Assembly (NCBI GenBank): GCA_013112725.1
Contig: JABFFZ010000032.1
Span: 1 to 53,736 of the forward strand
Source: Chloroflexota bacterium
GTDB taxonomy: Bacteria; Chloroflexota; Anaerolineae; Promineifilales; Promineifilaceae
Reading direction: 5' to 3'
Length of the DNA stretch: 53,736 nucleotides
A program made the position numbers and the translations under genes. This document shows, in pieces, positions 43,023 through 51,589 of this stretch (the stretch's first letter is position 1; each line of letters opens with the position of its first letter). The notes beneath the pieces were generated by a model. It was not told the origin of the DNA. It made no database searches and saw only the letters and a program-made list of their open reading frames with translations.

Positions 43023-45113
43023 ATGTACCCCATAGACGCCCACTTCGACGAAACCTTTGCCAGCCAGATGGCAAAATTGGAAGCGTATAACAAACATTAT
43101 TACCGCCCCAACAGCTATCTGCACAAATGGTGGGCGCGGCGCTGTGGCAGCACCTTTCGCCTGATTTTGAAGGGGCTGGTGACGGATACGGCCGTGCAAG
43201 ATTACTACGCACCTGGCGGTCTGGAAGGGCGGGTCATTCTCGACCCCATGATGGGCGGGGGGACCACCCTGCACGAAGCGATCCGCCTGGGGGCGAATGT
43301 GTTGGGCGCGGATTTAGACCCCATCCCGGTGCTGCAAGCGCGGGCCACGTTGACCGATGTGTCGTTGGCAGAATTGGAAGAGGCATTTGCTCAATTTTAC
43401 GGGACGATGCAGGCCAAACTCGCGCCGTTTTTTCTAACTACCCATCCTGAAACGGGTCAGCGGACGCCGCTGCGTTTTGTCATTTACGGGGCGCGGCGGT
43501 GGGCCAATGGCACAGCCGTCATCGTCGTAGATTCGCTAACCTTGCGCATAGGCAATGATGGCTCAGTCATCCGGCTGTGCCCGGAGTGCCAGGCGGTGAT
43601 GCGGGGGGACGAACCTCACCACTGCCAACCGGCAGCCGACGGTTTGCCGCTACTGGAAAAGGGCAATACCTGGGGGCGCGGCCGTCGCTCGCCGGTGAGC
43701 GATGACCTGACGATTCCCTATTGGCGGCGGTACGTGCCGTTGGTGGTGGTGGGGCAAAACGGCGGCGGTGGCGATCTCTTCTTCAAAACGCCAGACGCCG
43801 CCGACCGCGAAACGCTGGCGGCGGCGGATCGGCAGCGAGAGGGGTTGGCCTTCACCCGGCCTGATTTTACGGTGGAACCGGGGCGGAAATCGCGCCAGTT
43901 GGCGGCGCATGGGGTGAACAATTACCTGGATTTGTTTTCCAGCCGCCAGCTGCTTTACCTGGCGCAGGCCATCCGGCTGCTGCCGGATTTTGTCCCGGCC
44001 GTGCGGCTAAATCTGGCGCTGCTGGTCTCCACGTCGCTGGAATTTAATTCGATGTTGTGCGGCTACAAAGGCAAAAATCAGCGGCGGCCCGGCGCGGTGC
44101 GGCACACCTTTTCCCATCATGCCTATTCGTTTCCACACACGGCCGTCGAAAACAACCCCTTGTACCCGGACAAAGCCTCCGGCACGCTGCAACGGCTGTT
44201 TCATACGCGGCTGGTAAACGGCCGTGTCTGGGCGCAATCCCCGCGCGAAAGACAGATGGCACCCTCTGGAAGGCAGCCCATTGGGACTGAGAGGCGGCCA
44301 CAACAAGACAGTTTTGTGGAGATTTCGGGCGAGCGAGATGCCGGGACGGAAGTGGCTGAATTTGACCAGATTCGGCCGGATGACCGGCGCAAATTCTGGC
44401 TGCGGCAAGGATCGTCAGCCCGATTAGATTTGCCAGATGGCAGTGTGGATTTTGTGGTCACAGACCCGCCTTATTTTGACAGCATTCAGTACAGCGATCT
44501 GGCTGCCTTTTTCCGCGTCTGGCTGCGCCAACTGCTGCCAGACACGGTGGATTGGGCCTATGATGCGCAGCTTTCGGCCGTTGACCCGCACCGGTTAGAT
44601 CGGGAAAGCCGTTATACCGAGATTTTGAGCCAGATTTTTGGGGAGTGTGCGCGGGTGTTGGGGGCAGACGGCCGTCAGGACGGAGACGGCCGTCAGGACG
44701 GAGACGGCCGTCAGGACGGAGACGGCCGTCAGGACGGTGGCGGCCGTCAGGACGGTGGCGGCCGCCTCATCTTCACCTTTCACCACTGGAACCCCAAGGC
44801 GTGGGCGGCGTTGACCATCGCCTTGCAGCGGGTCAATTTCCGGCTGGTCAATCGCTATGTGGTTTACTCGGAAAGCCACTTAAATGTGCATGTGGCCGGG
44901 ATGAAGGCGCTGCTGCACGATGTGGTGTTGGTGCTGGCGGTAGGAGAGGGGCCATCGGTAGACGGCAGGTATGGCCGGCCCCCTGTTACCCCCATCACCA
45001 CTACCGACAGTGAACAGTTCTGCCGGGACTGCGGTGCTCTGCTCGGCCACCTGCTGGCGGCCAATTTGCCCGAAACTGAAGTGCAAGCTGCCTGGCAACA
45101 GGCAATAAAGTGA
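43023..45113 (+). CDS. Zn-ribbon DNA methylase-like protein with repeat insertion
   Basis: Rossmann methyltransferase of the adenine- or cytosine-N4-specific type with a zinc ribbon. The 696 residues show KHYYRPNSYLHKWWARRCGS, the SAM motif LDPMMGGGTTLHEAIRLGANVLGADLDP, a zinc-ribbon-like segment LCPECQAVMRGDEPHHC, and the catalytic motif VVTDPPYFDSIQYSDLAAFF with DPPY from residue 481. Between RVLGA and the conserved RLIFTFHHW strand lie five tandem DGRQDG-type hexapeptides (residues about 549-578) not expected in the family. The ATG at 43023 is chosen because conserved sequence starts there; the frame upstream runs through an iterated array. No endonuclease gene is adjacent, so it appears solitary. 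Confidence 0.85.
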   Translation: MYPIDAHFDETFASQMAKLEAYNKHYYRPNSYLHKWWARRCGSTFRLILKGLVTDTAVQDYYAPGGLEGRVILDPMMGGGTTLHEAIRLGANVLGADLDPIPVLQARATLTDVSLAELEEAFAQFYGTMQAKLAPFFLTTHPETGQRTPLRFVIYGARRWANGTAVIVVDSLTLRIGNDGSVIRLCPECQAVMRGDEPHHCQPAADGLPLLEKGNTWGRGRRSPVSDDLTIPYWRRYVPLVVVGQNGGGGDLFFKTPDAADRETLAAADRQREGLAFTRPDFTVEPGRKSRQLAAHGVNNYLDLFSSRQLLYLAQAIRLLPDFVPAVRLNLALLVSTSLEFNSMLCGYKGKNQRRPGAVRHTFSHHAYSFPHTAVENNPLYPDKASGTLQRLFHTRLVNGRVWAQSPRERQMAPSGRQPIGTERRPQQDSFVEISGERDAGTEVAEFDQIRPDDRRKFWLRQGSSARLDLPDGSVDFVVTDPPYFDSIQYSDLAAFFRVWLRQLLPDTVDWAYDAQLSAVDPHRLDRESRYTEILSQIFGECARVLGADGRQDGDGRQDGDGRQDGDGRQDGGGRQDGGGRLIFTFHHWNPKAWAALTIALQRVNFRLVNRYVVYSESHLNVHVAGMKALLHDVVLVLAVGEGPSVDGRYGRPPVTPITTTDSEQFCRDCGALLGHLLAANLPETEVQAAWQQAIK
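44667..44756 (+). repeat. 18-bp tandem repeat built on ACGGCCGT inside a methylase gene
   Basis: Five units of GACGGCCGTCAGGACGGA, the last two changed to GGCGGCCGT at the start and GGT at the end, then a partial unit. The unit is in frame and encodes DGRQDG. Four units carry the full octamer ACGGCCGT. Units 1-3 are identical, which indicates recent expansion. Confidence 0.9.
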
Positions 45114-45166
45114 GAGTAGAGATTGGAGATTGTCCACTCTCTACTCTGTAATCTCCATTCACCAAA

Positions 45167-45212
45167 CTTTCACGACTTTTTCCCCCATTGCTCCTTGACC
45201 GGGTGTTATACT
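45167..45212 (+). promoter_or_regulatory. Putative extended -10 promoter of the first LysM gene
   Basis: CTTTCACG (45167-45174), a T-rich stretch, and TGTTATACT (45204-45212), an extended -10 form (TG, one base, TATACT). The same set with near-identical spacing stands at 46501-46545 before the second LysM gene. The conserved arrangement supports a shared promoter and control. Confidence 0.55.
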
Positions 45213-45312
45213 GGCAGCGTTTTATTCATGTCAGTCTGAACTCTCAGCAGTATTCGTAGAGGAAGGAATACGGTGGGCAAATCAATTTTTTGCCCCCAGG
45301 AGGAAGTCTGAG

Positions 45313-46446
45313 ATGAACAGCGTCCAAGAGGAGAACTCCTCACCCATAACGCTCCCCATTATCAAAGTTTCTGATCCCCACTCAGCGGCTAAACCAGCCG
45401 CAACCATTCCGTTTTGGAACAGATTGCGCTGGAAGATCGCCTATTGGCGTCATGCCAGGGTGGAGATTTCCCAGGTCAGGACGGCGCACAAGGTCGCCCT
45501 GCTGGTAGCTCTGGCGTTGGTGGTTGGCCTGGTCGGCATCACGTCAGCCTATGACTACACGGTGCAGTCGGGTGATACGTTATATAGCATTGCCCGGCGC
45601 TACAATACCACCGTGTCTGACCTGGTAGCGACCAATCAGATTGCCAATCCCAATCTCATTTTGGTAGGCCAGTTGCTCAATATTCCCGGCGCCGAGGCCA
45701 ATGCCGCTAACACCGCCGCTGCTGTCGTGGCCGCTGCACCCGCCGCAGAAGCGGCGGCGATAACTTCCGTCCCGGCCGTTTCCGCTATTGCGCCTGCAGC
45801 CAGTGGCAGTAGCGTCACCTATGTGGTGCGACCGGGAGATACAGTGTATCGCATTGCTACACGGTATGGGACGACGGTCACGGCCGTAGCCCAGGCCAAC
45901 AATCTCGCCAATGCCAATACCATCTACGTCGGCCAGGTTTTGATTATTCCGGCGGCCGGCAGCTATACCGCCCCCACCACCCCCTGGGTGCAGAATCCTT
46001 ATGCCGCTCCTGCTGCCCCGGCCTCCGGTGCCCCACCTGCCAACTGGTCACAGGTACCCTCCTCGCTGCCGGATGTGCCCAACACCCCCGCTACCACCGA
46101 GACCAATCCCACCGTGCAGGTAGATCGCAGTTGCGCCCGCTTTAACTTTATGCAAGGGCGCGACCGGTATCGTGGCGCGATGGATGGCATTTTTGTGCTG
46201 ATTGACGTCACCGGTGGGCAGATTGCTTCCTGGACGGCGCGCCCTGGGGCGGTGGATTCTGGCTGGATCAACGGGTTGCCGCTGTCTCATCCGTCGGCGC
46301 ATGTGCGGGTGGTCTTTTACCCCCGGTATGGCGGTGGTTCGCCTATTCAGATGGAGATCGTGAATCCCGCGCCGGGAACGCCCTATGGCTGGCTGACACA
46401 AGGGGCGTGCCACGCCATCGAAATTCAGTACCCTGCCGGTTATTAG
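45313..46446 (+). CDS. Membrane-anchored protein with two LysM domains
   Basis: A 377-residue surface protein. A cytoplasmic stretch of about 55 residues precedes one membrane helix (about 60-80: [19 protein letters not shown]). Two LysM domains follow: [20 protein letters not shown]...LLNIPG at about 82-127 and [20 protein letters not shown]...VLIIPA at about 174-218. After an Ala/Pro-rich linker, a C-terminal domain from about 278 reads [54 protein letters not shown] and [18 protein letters not shown]. LysM binds peptidoglycan or chitin-like glycans. The C-terminal domain is shared with the next gene and I do not recognise it. AGGAGGAAG precedes the ATG. A terminator follows. Confidence 0.88.
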   Translation: MNSVQEENSSPITLPIIKVSDPHSAAKPAATIPFWNRLRWKIAYWRHARVEISQVRTAHKVALLVALALVVGLVGITSAYDYTVQSGDTLYSIARRYNTTVSDLVATNQIANPNLILVGQLLNIPGAEANAANTAAAVVAAAPAAEAAAITSVPAVSAIAPAASGSSVTYVVRPGDTVYRIATRYGTTVTAVAQANNLANANTIYVGQVLIIPAAGSYTAPTTPWVQNPYAAPAAPASGAPPANWSQVPSSLPDVPNTPATTETNPTVQVDRSCARFNFMQGRDRYRGAMDGIFVLIDVTGGQIASWTARPGAVDSGWINGLPLSHPSAHVRVVFYPRYGGGSPIQMEIVNPAPGTPYGWLTQGACHAIEIQYPAGY

Positions 46447-46456
46447 ATGAACTGCC

Positions 46457-46492
46457 AGACCTGACAGATTTCCCAAATCTGTCAGGTCTTTT
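46457..46492 (+). terminator. Rho-independent terminator after the first LysM gene
   Basis: A perfect 15-bp stem (46457-46471 with 46475-46489, core GACCTGACAGATTT) with a 3-base spacer and then TTT. It ends 11 bases after the stop codon begins its region and separates the two LysM genes, each of which then has its own promoter. Confidence 0.85.
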
Positions 46493-46500
46493 GGGCTTAA

Positions 46501-46545
46501 CTTTCACGCCTTTTTCGCCGACTGTCGGTGGCGCGGTGTTATACT
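46501..46545 (+). promoter_or_regulatory. Putative extended -10 promoter of the second LysM gene
   Basis: CTTTCACG (46501-46508), CTTTTT, and TGTTATACT (46537-46545), matching 45167-45212 in content and, within one base, in spacing. The ATG of the second LysM gene is about 60 bases downstream. Conservation is high only over these words, which argues for function rather than simple duplication. Confidence 0.55.
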
Positions 46546-46605
46546 GCCCCCACCTGTAAATGAGACGCGGATGGACGCGGGTTTTCGCGGATAAATAGGG
46601 GTGAA

Positions 46606-47475
46606 ATGAACAACGAAGAACGGAGCATTGTTTTCCCCAAAAAAGAAACAGTTATTAGAGTTAGGGGGCAAGAGAAGGAGTACGGCCGTACCCCTTCCCA
46701 CCCCATTCCCTTTTGGACAAAATGGTGCTGGCGGGCCGCCTATTGGCGTCAGGTTCACTGGCAGCCGCCGAATTGGCAGTCGCCCCTCTGGCTGGCGGCT
46801 GGCTGCGCCCTGCTGCTGGTGTTGGCCATGGCCGCCGTATCAATGGCCTATGATGGCGAACCGGCGCTGCGGCAGCGGGCAGCCGGACTGCGCATGGCTT
46901 CATCGGCGAACAGCGTCATTGGAGCGCCACAAACTTCGGTCACACCTGCGCTGAGCGAAGTCAAAGCGGCCGTTTCCCCCGCCCTTTACGCAACCGGCAG
47001 CGCCATTTACGTCGTCCAGCCGGACGATACCCTCTACCGCATTGCCAGCCGCCATAACACCACCATGGAAGCGCTGGATCAAATTAACCAGCTTAACAGC
47101 ACAATCAGTGTGGGGCAGGTGTTGGTGATCCCTCCGGTTGAGTGGCGGACAATGGCCGTACCCACTGATCAATACGCCTGCGCCCAATTCAGTTTTCACC
47201 AGGGCGGGCGCAGCGCCCAAGCCGGTATTTATGCCCTGCATGATGTCACCGGCGGGCAAATTGCCGCTTGGTCGGCTCCGGCTGGGGCCATGGCTTCTGG
47301 CTGGATTTATGATTTACCGGTCATTTTTGCCTCCGTCCATGTGCGGGTGCTATTTTATCCACGTTATGGGGGTGGTACGGCCGTAGAAATGAACATCCTC
47401 AACCACGCCCCAGACACCAGCGCCGGCTGGCTAACGCGCGGACTCTGCCACTCTCTGGAACTGGCGTATCCTTGA
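46606..47475 (+). CDS. Membrane-anchored protein with one LysM domain
   Basis: A 289-residue paralogue of the previous protein. The cytoplasmic stretch (about 1-62) again contains an IPFW..WCWRAAYWR motif, matching [15 protein letters not shown] in the first. The membrane helix is about 64-83. One LysM domain at about 126-170 reads YVVQPDDTLYRIASRHNTTM...VLVIPP. The C-terminal domain from about 188 repeats [50 protein letters not shown] and GWLTRGLCHSLELAYP. Loss of one LysM is the main difference. The shared cytoplasmic motif suggests both contact the same internal partner. Confidence 0.87.
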   Translation: MNNEERSIVFPKKETVIRVRGQEKEYGRTPSHPIPFWTKWCWRAAYWRQVHWQPPNWQSPLWLAAGCALLLVLAMAAVSMAYDGEPALRQRAAGLRMASSANSVIGAPQTSVTPALSEVKAAVSPALYATGSAIYVVQPDDTLYRIASRHNTTMEALDQINQLNSTISVGQVLVIPPVEWRTMAVPTDQYACAQFSFHQGGRSAQAGIYALHDVTGGQIAAWSAPAGAMASGWIYDLPVIFASVHVRVLFYPRYGGGTAVEMNILNHAPDTSAGWLTRGLCHSLELAYP

Positions 47476-47481
47476 TGTTTG

Positions 47482-47510
47482 TTGACAACCTGCCCACTCT
47501 CCTTTACGCT
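47482..47510 (+). promoter_or_regulatory. Weak promoter candidate before the NBR1-domain genes
   Basis: TTGACA (47482-47487) with a 17-base spacer and TACGCT. The -35 is perfect and the -10 is poor. It starts 7 bases after the stop of the second LysM gene and about 140 bases before the next ATG, so it may drive the two NBR1-domain genes separately. Confidence 0.3.
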
Positions 47511-47622
47511 TACCACTATTGATCCCAAAGCAGGCAAAGAATGTGCTCAGGTTCTCATAGATTCACGTGTGAACGTGTAAAGTGAACACCTGAACACGTC
47601 CATACGCCAAAAGGAGAACGGT

Positions 47623-48771
47623 ATGAGTGATAACGGCCGTTACATTGCCGATATAACCATTCCCGATGATGTACAAATAGAACCGGGTAAATCGTTTGTG
47701 AAAACCTGGCGGGTGCAAAACAATGGCAGTACCAACTGGGGGCCGGGCTATGAACTGGTATTTGTGAATGGGAACGCCATGGGCAGCCCCACGGCCGTGT
47801 CCCTGCCTGCCGCCGCCCCCGGCCAACAGGTAGACGTTTCCATCAACCAGATCGCCCCGGCTACCGCCGGAAAGCATTTTGGTGATTGGCGGCTGCGCAA
47901 TGCCCAGGGGCAGTCCTTTGGCGAACTCATTTATTTGCGCATCCTGGTACCTTATAACGCCCCAATAGAAGAGAAGCCGGTCAAAGTAGAAGAAAAACCG
48001 GCAGAGTCGGAAAAAAAGCCGGCGCCGCTGCCAGTGGCGTTTGAGGGGGAGTTTGAACCGGCCAAATGGCGCCAAACGATTTGGGCCATCACCAGCATCT
48101 TTGAGTCTGGCAGCCCGGAGGGCAACCCGGCTGCTTACCAGACCTACGACGCCGGCGTCATTAGCTTTGGCAAACACCAGGCCACCCTGGCTTCAGGTAC
48201 CCTAAACCGGGTGCTGCAAGCCTACCTGGCGCGCAGCAGCAGTGCCACGGCCCAAGCGCTCAAAAACGAGTATGCGGCGCGGGTAGCGCAGATGGATGGT
48301 AATTTAAGGCACGATGGCCGTATCAAACAACTCCTCCTGGAAGCGGCCCAGGAACAGGCCATGGCCGAGGCCCAGGATACTGTTTTTGAAGAGAGCTTCT
48401 ACAAACCGGCCGTTTCCGCCGCCCGTGAGTACAACGTGCGTTCGCCATTAGGATTGGCTGCCCTCTATGACACCAACATCCAGGGTGGGCTGCACATCGT
48501 TCTGCCCCGCGTCACCGAACGATTGGGTGGCAAAATTGGTGAAAAGGGCATCACCGAAGCGCAATGGATTGCCGCCTTTTTGGACTTGCGCGAAGAGCGG
48601 CTCAACCGCCTGGCCGACCAGTACATCGCCAAAGGGGACAAAGGCACCGGCAACGCCCTGCGTACCTCCACCTTTCGCGTCCAGGAATATCGCAAACTGC
48701 TCCAGGCGGGCAATCTAAAGCTCGAAGGCACGTTGAACGTGCGCGGCCAGCAGGTGATCGGAATTTCGTGA
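47623..48771 (+). CDS. NBR1-like Ig domain fused to chitosanase/lysozyme-like domain
   Basis: A 382-residue protein. Residues 5-107 are an NBR1-type Ig-like domain (YIADITIPDDVQIEPGKSFVKTWRVQNNGSTNW, APATAGKHFGDWRLRNAQGQSFGELIYLRI). A Lys/Glu/Pro linker follows (about 112-135). Residues about 145-382 resemble GH46 chitosanases of the lysozyme superfamily: ITSIFESGSPEGNPAAYQTYDAGVISFGKHQA with a candidate acidic residue, and LGLAALYDTNIQGG. There is no signal peptide: the Ig domain begins within ten residues of the ATG. AAGGAGA precedes the ATG. It likely shares a transcript with the next gene. Confidence 0.78.
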   Translation: MSDNGRYIADITIPDDVQIEPGKSFVKTWRVQNNGSTNWGPGYELVFVNGNAMGSPTAVSLPAAAPGQQVDVSINQIAPATAGKHFGDWRLRNAQGQSFGELIYLRILVPYNAPIEEKPVKVEEKPAESEKKPAPLPVAFEGEFEPAKWRQTIWAITSIFESGSPEGNPAAYQTYDAGVISFGKHQATLASGTLNRVLQAYLARSSSATAQALKNEYAARVAQMDGNLRHDGRIKQLLLEAAQEQAMAEAQDTVFEESFYKPAVSAAREYNVRSPLGLAALYDTNIQGGLHIVLPRVTERLGGKIGEKGITEAQWIAAFLDLREERLNRLADQYIAKGDKGTGNALRTSTFRVQEYRKLLQAGNLKLEGTLNVRGQQVIGIS

Positions 48772-48825
48772 AGCGTGAAGTGTGACCCCTTACGCATCAC
48801 GCATCACGACCCGAAGGAGGACACC

Positions 48826-51516
48826 ATGAAAGTTCACAACAAAATCGGTTTTCACACCGGGCCGGGTGGCAATGCTATCGGGATTGGGGATTATTTTAAG
48901 GCGCTGGATGCGGCGCGTATTCCGTTTATGATCAAGTCGGTAGACAGTTACGGGCCGGTTTTTGAGGCCGGCCAACTGGCGCGCAAAAGCGGTGTGCCGC
49001 ACACCCTGGTTTACCGGATCAGCACGGTGGGGCAGGGGCACCAATATGATTATGACGTGCCGCCATACAAAGACCCCAAATATGCCAAAGACCCCGAAGG
49101 CGGCGCGGAACTGCATTGGCGGCGCACCCGTGATAAATTGCCCCCCGAATTTGACAAAGAATTGACCTGGATTGAACCCATTAACGAAGTAGACAGGGAT
49201 TATTGTGATTGGCTCGGCCGTTTTGCGGTGCATATGGCCAACCTGGCCCAGGCGGAAGGGTATAAGGTCAGCCTGTTTGCCTGGTCGAGCGGGGAGCCAG
49301 AACCGGCCGGCTGGGAAGAGCCGGGCATGTTGGAATACTTGCGATTGTGCGCCAAACGGCCAAATCAAGCCGCCGTTGCCCTACACGAATACAGTTACAC
49401 CGTAGATAACATCATGGATGGTTATCCCTATAAAATTGGCCGCTTCAAAGCGTTATTTGATGTGTGTGACAAACACGGCATTGCCCGTCCCACCGTGCAT
49501 ATTACCGAATGGGGCTGGACGCTCAATGATGTGCCGCCACCGGAAAAAGCAATCAAAGACATTCAAACGGTAGGCGAACTGTATGCCCGGTATCCAGAAA
49601 TCAAAGGCGCGGCTATCTGGTATTTAGGGCCGGAATTTGGCGGCATTGCCAATAAGGCACAGCGGCTCATTGCTCCGGTTAAAGATTTCACTTTGCAGCG
49701 TCACTTTGACGTGGAGCCGGATAAGGCAACAGGCAAACCAGATGCGCCACCACCGGTGCAGCCCCGGCCTGAGCCACCGGCGCCGCCTCCGGCAGTAGTG
49801 GTAGAACCACAGCCCAAACCTGTGCCGCCAGCAGCCCAAAAATCGAACGCTGCCTTTGTGGCCGATGTGACCATTCCCGATGATACGCGCCTGACGGCGG
49901 GGCAGAAGTTTGCCAAGACGTGGCGCATACGCAACACCGGCGAAACGACCTGGAGCATAGGTTATTCTATGGTGCAGGTGGGTGGCAGCGCGATGGGGTC
50001 TGGGGGCAAAGCGCCTATACCGGTAGCCAAACCGGGTGAGGTGGTAGATGTTACGGTACAAATGGTGGCGCCATCGCCGCCCGGTGTGTATTACGGAGAT
50101 TGGCGACTGGCGGATCCCCAGGGAAACCAGTTTGGCGATATTGTTTTTTTGCGCATTATCTCGGAAGCGCCAGCCAGCCAGCCCGGTACCAGCAGCAGCG
50201 CCTATGTGGCCGATGTCACCATCCCTGACGATACGCCCATTGCCCCCGGTGTGCAGTTTGTCAAAACCTGGCGTGTCAAAAACACCGGCACACGGGTATG
50301 GGGTACAGGTTTCAGCCTTGTCCTGGTGAATGGTGAAGCGATGAGCAGCCAGACCAGCTATCCTCTGCCCACCATCGCCCCTGGCGCCACGGGTGATGTT
50401 TCTATCAGGCTGACCGCACCGGTGTCGCCGGGTGTCCACTTTGGCGATTGGCGCATGAAGGATGATAGGGGGAATTTATTCGGCGAAGTGGTTTATTTGC
50501 GAATTCAGGTGACGCAAGGTACTCCGACACCGACGCCCACGCCTACCCCTACCCCGCCCCATCACCGTGAGCCGCCGGTTGCGCTGCCTTTACAAACCGG
50601 CATGAACATTAACCCGGATGTGCCGCACAGTAACCCGCTGCAAACGGGTGAACTACAGGGTATGGATTGGGTACGCTGGGTGTTCAAACTGGCGGCGCGG
50701 CACAATCCGGCCGAGCGGCAAGACATCCACGCCGCCTTCCGCCAGTTTGACCCGCTGGTGCAGGGGTATGTGGATCAAGGCATCGGTTCGCTGATTGTAC
50801 TGAATCAAGAGACGGTGTGGGGTAATGCGCCCTGGTCGGGCAATCATAATTGGCATACCTACGCCAGCCAATTGGCCGATGTGGCCAGCCAGATTGCCGC
50901 CCGCTATAAAAAGTTCGGGGCAAAAGTGGCGTATGAAATCTGGAATGAGGGCGACCTGGAAAATAATCCGGCTTCGGTGTATGTGCCGCCGGCGCAGTTT
51001 GCTATCGTGCTGAAACGGGTAGCGGAGGCGATCCGGGCGGAATCGCCACAGTCGCCGCTAATTTTTGGCGGGCTGGCGACGGGGCCGAATAAGGGCGTCC
51101 CCTACTTGAAGGCGTGCAAACAGGCGCTCAATGGCCCCTGGCCGGTGGACGCGATTGGGATTCATCCTTACGGCCGTTGGGGAACCAAAGCACCGTTTGA
51201 TTGGGGCCAGACGTTTGGCACGTTGGGGCAGGCGTTTGCCGAGTATGAAAAAGAGCTGCCCGGTTTGAAATACTGGATCACAGAGATTGGCGTGGCTGCT
51301 GATAACGAAATTGGGCCGCAGTATTACCAGGACATCGCCATGTACATTCAAGACGTGTACACGACGATTGCCGCCCGGTATACGAATCTGATTCCGGTGG
51401 TGATCTGGTTTGCCTGGTCTGACCTGATGCGTAATGCGGGTATTGTGGATGGCAACGGCCGTCGGAAGTCATCAGTCTATGCCGCCTTTGAAAATATCCG
51501 CAGCCGCAAATTCTGA
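48826..51516 (+). CDS. Two glycosidase-like barrels joined by two NBR1-like Ig domains
   Basis: An 896-residue protein. Residues 1-290 are a TIM-barrel glycosidase-like domain with candidate acids Glu121 (EPINEVD) and Glu228 (HITEWGW). A Pro-rich linker (about 300-340) leads to two NBR1-type Ig domains: about 343-450 (FVADVTIPDDTRLTAGQKFAKTWRIRNTGETTW) and about 460-565 (YVADVTIPDDTPIAPGVQFVKTWRVKNTGTRVW). A TP repeat follows, then a second barrel to the end, with Glu708 (YEIWNEGD) and Glu820 (WITEIGVA), clan-A-like. The ATG at 48826 has AAGGAGG upstream. As in the previous gene there is no signal peptide. The gene lacks ACGGCCGT for its first 2.3 kb. A specific glycosidase family cannot be assigned by eye. 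Confidence 0.78.
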   Translation: MKVHNKIGFHTGPGGNAIGIGDYFKALDAARIPFMIKSVDSYGPVFEAGQLARKSGVPHTLVYRISTVGQGHQYDYDVPPYKDPKYAKDPEGGAELHWRRTRDKLPPEFDKELTWIEPINEVDRDYCDWLGRFAVHMANLAQAEGYKVSLFAWSSGEPEPAGWEEPGMLEYLRLCAKRPNQAAVALHEYSYTVDNIMDGYPYKIGRFKALFDVCDKHGIARPTVHITEWGWTLNDVPPPEKAIKDIQTVGELYARYPEIKGAAIWYLGPEFGGIANKAQRLIAPVKDFTLQRHFDVEPDKATGKPDAPPPVQPRPEPPAPPPAVVVEPQPKPVPPAAQKSNAAFVADVTIPDDTRLTAGQKFAKTWRIRNTGETTWSIGYSMVQVGGSAMGSGGKAPIPVAKPGEVVDVTVQMVAPSPPGVYYGDWRLADPQGNQFGDIVFLRIISEAPASQPGTSSSAYVADVTIPDDTPIAPGVQFVKTWRVKNTGTRVWGTGFSLVLVNGEAMSSQTSYPLPTIAPGATGDVSIRLTAPVSPGVHFGDWRMKDDRGNLFGEVVYLRIQVTQGTPTPTPTPTPTPPHHREPPVALPLQTGMNINPDVPHSNPLQTGELQGMDWVRWVFKLAARHNPAERQDIHAAFRQFDPLVQGYVDQGIGSLIVLNQETVWGNAPWSGNHNWHTYASQLADVASQIAARYKKFGAKVAYEIWNEGDLENNPASVYVPPAQFAIVLKRVAEAIRAESPQSPLIFGGLATGPNKGVPYLKACKQALNGPWPVDAIGIHPYGRWGTKAPFDWGQTFGTLGQAFAEYEKELPGLKYWITEIGVAADNEIGPQYYQDIAMYIQDVYTTIAARYTNLIPVVIWFAWSDLMRNAGIVDGNGRRKSSVYAAFENIRSRKF

Positions 51517-51522
51517 AAAAAC

Positions 51523-51577
51523 GTTCGTAGTAGGCGATTTATCGCCAACAAAAGGCGATAAATCGCCTACTACGAAC
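51523..51577. terminator. Perfect 24-bp hairpin between glycosidase-like gene and rtcB
   Basis: Left arm 51523-51546 and right arm 51554-51577 are fully complementary over 24 bases, with a 7-base A-rich loop. The stem contains TAGGCGATTTATCGCC, itself nearly palindromic. It starts 7 bases after the upstream stop and ends 12 bases before the rtcB ATG. There is no T run. It may be a dispersed REP-like hairpin used as a transcript end. Confidence 0.8.
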
Positions 51578-51589
51578 CTGTGAGGGTCT

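Noticed and set aside
50515..50562. CCGACGCCCACGCCTACCCC repeat
   Set aside because: It encodes a Thr-Pro linker between domains; ordinary in exported or multidomain proteins.
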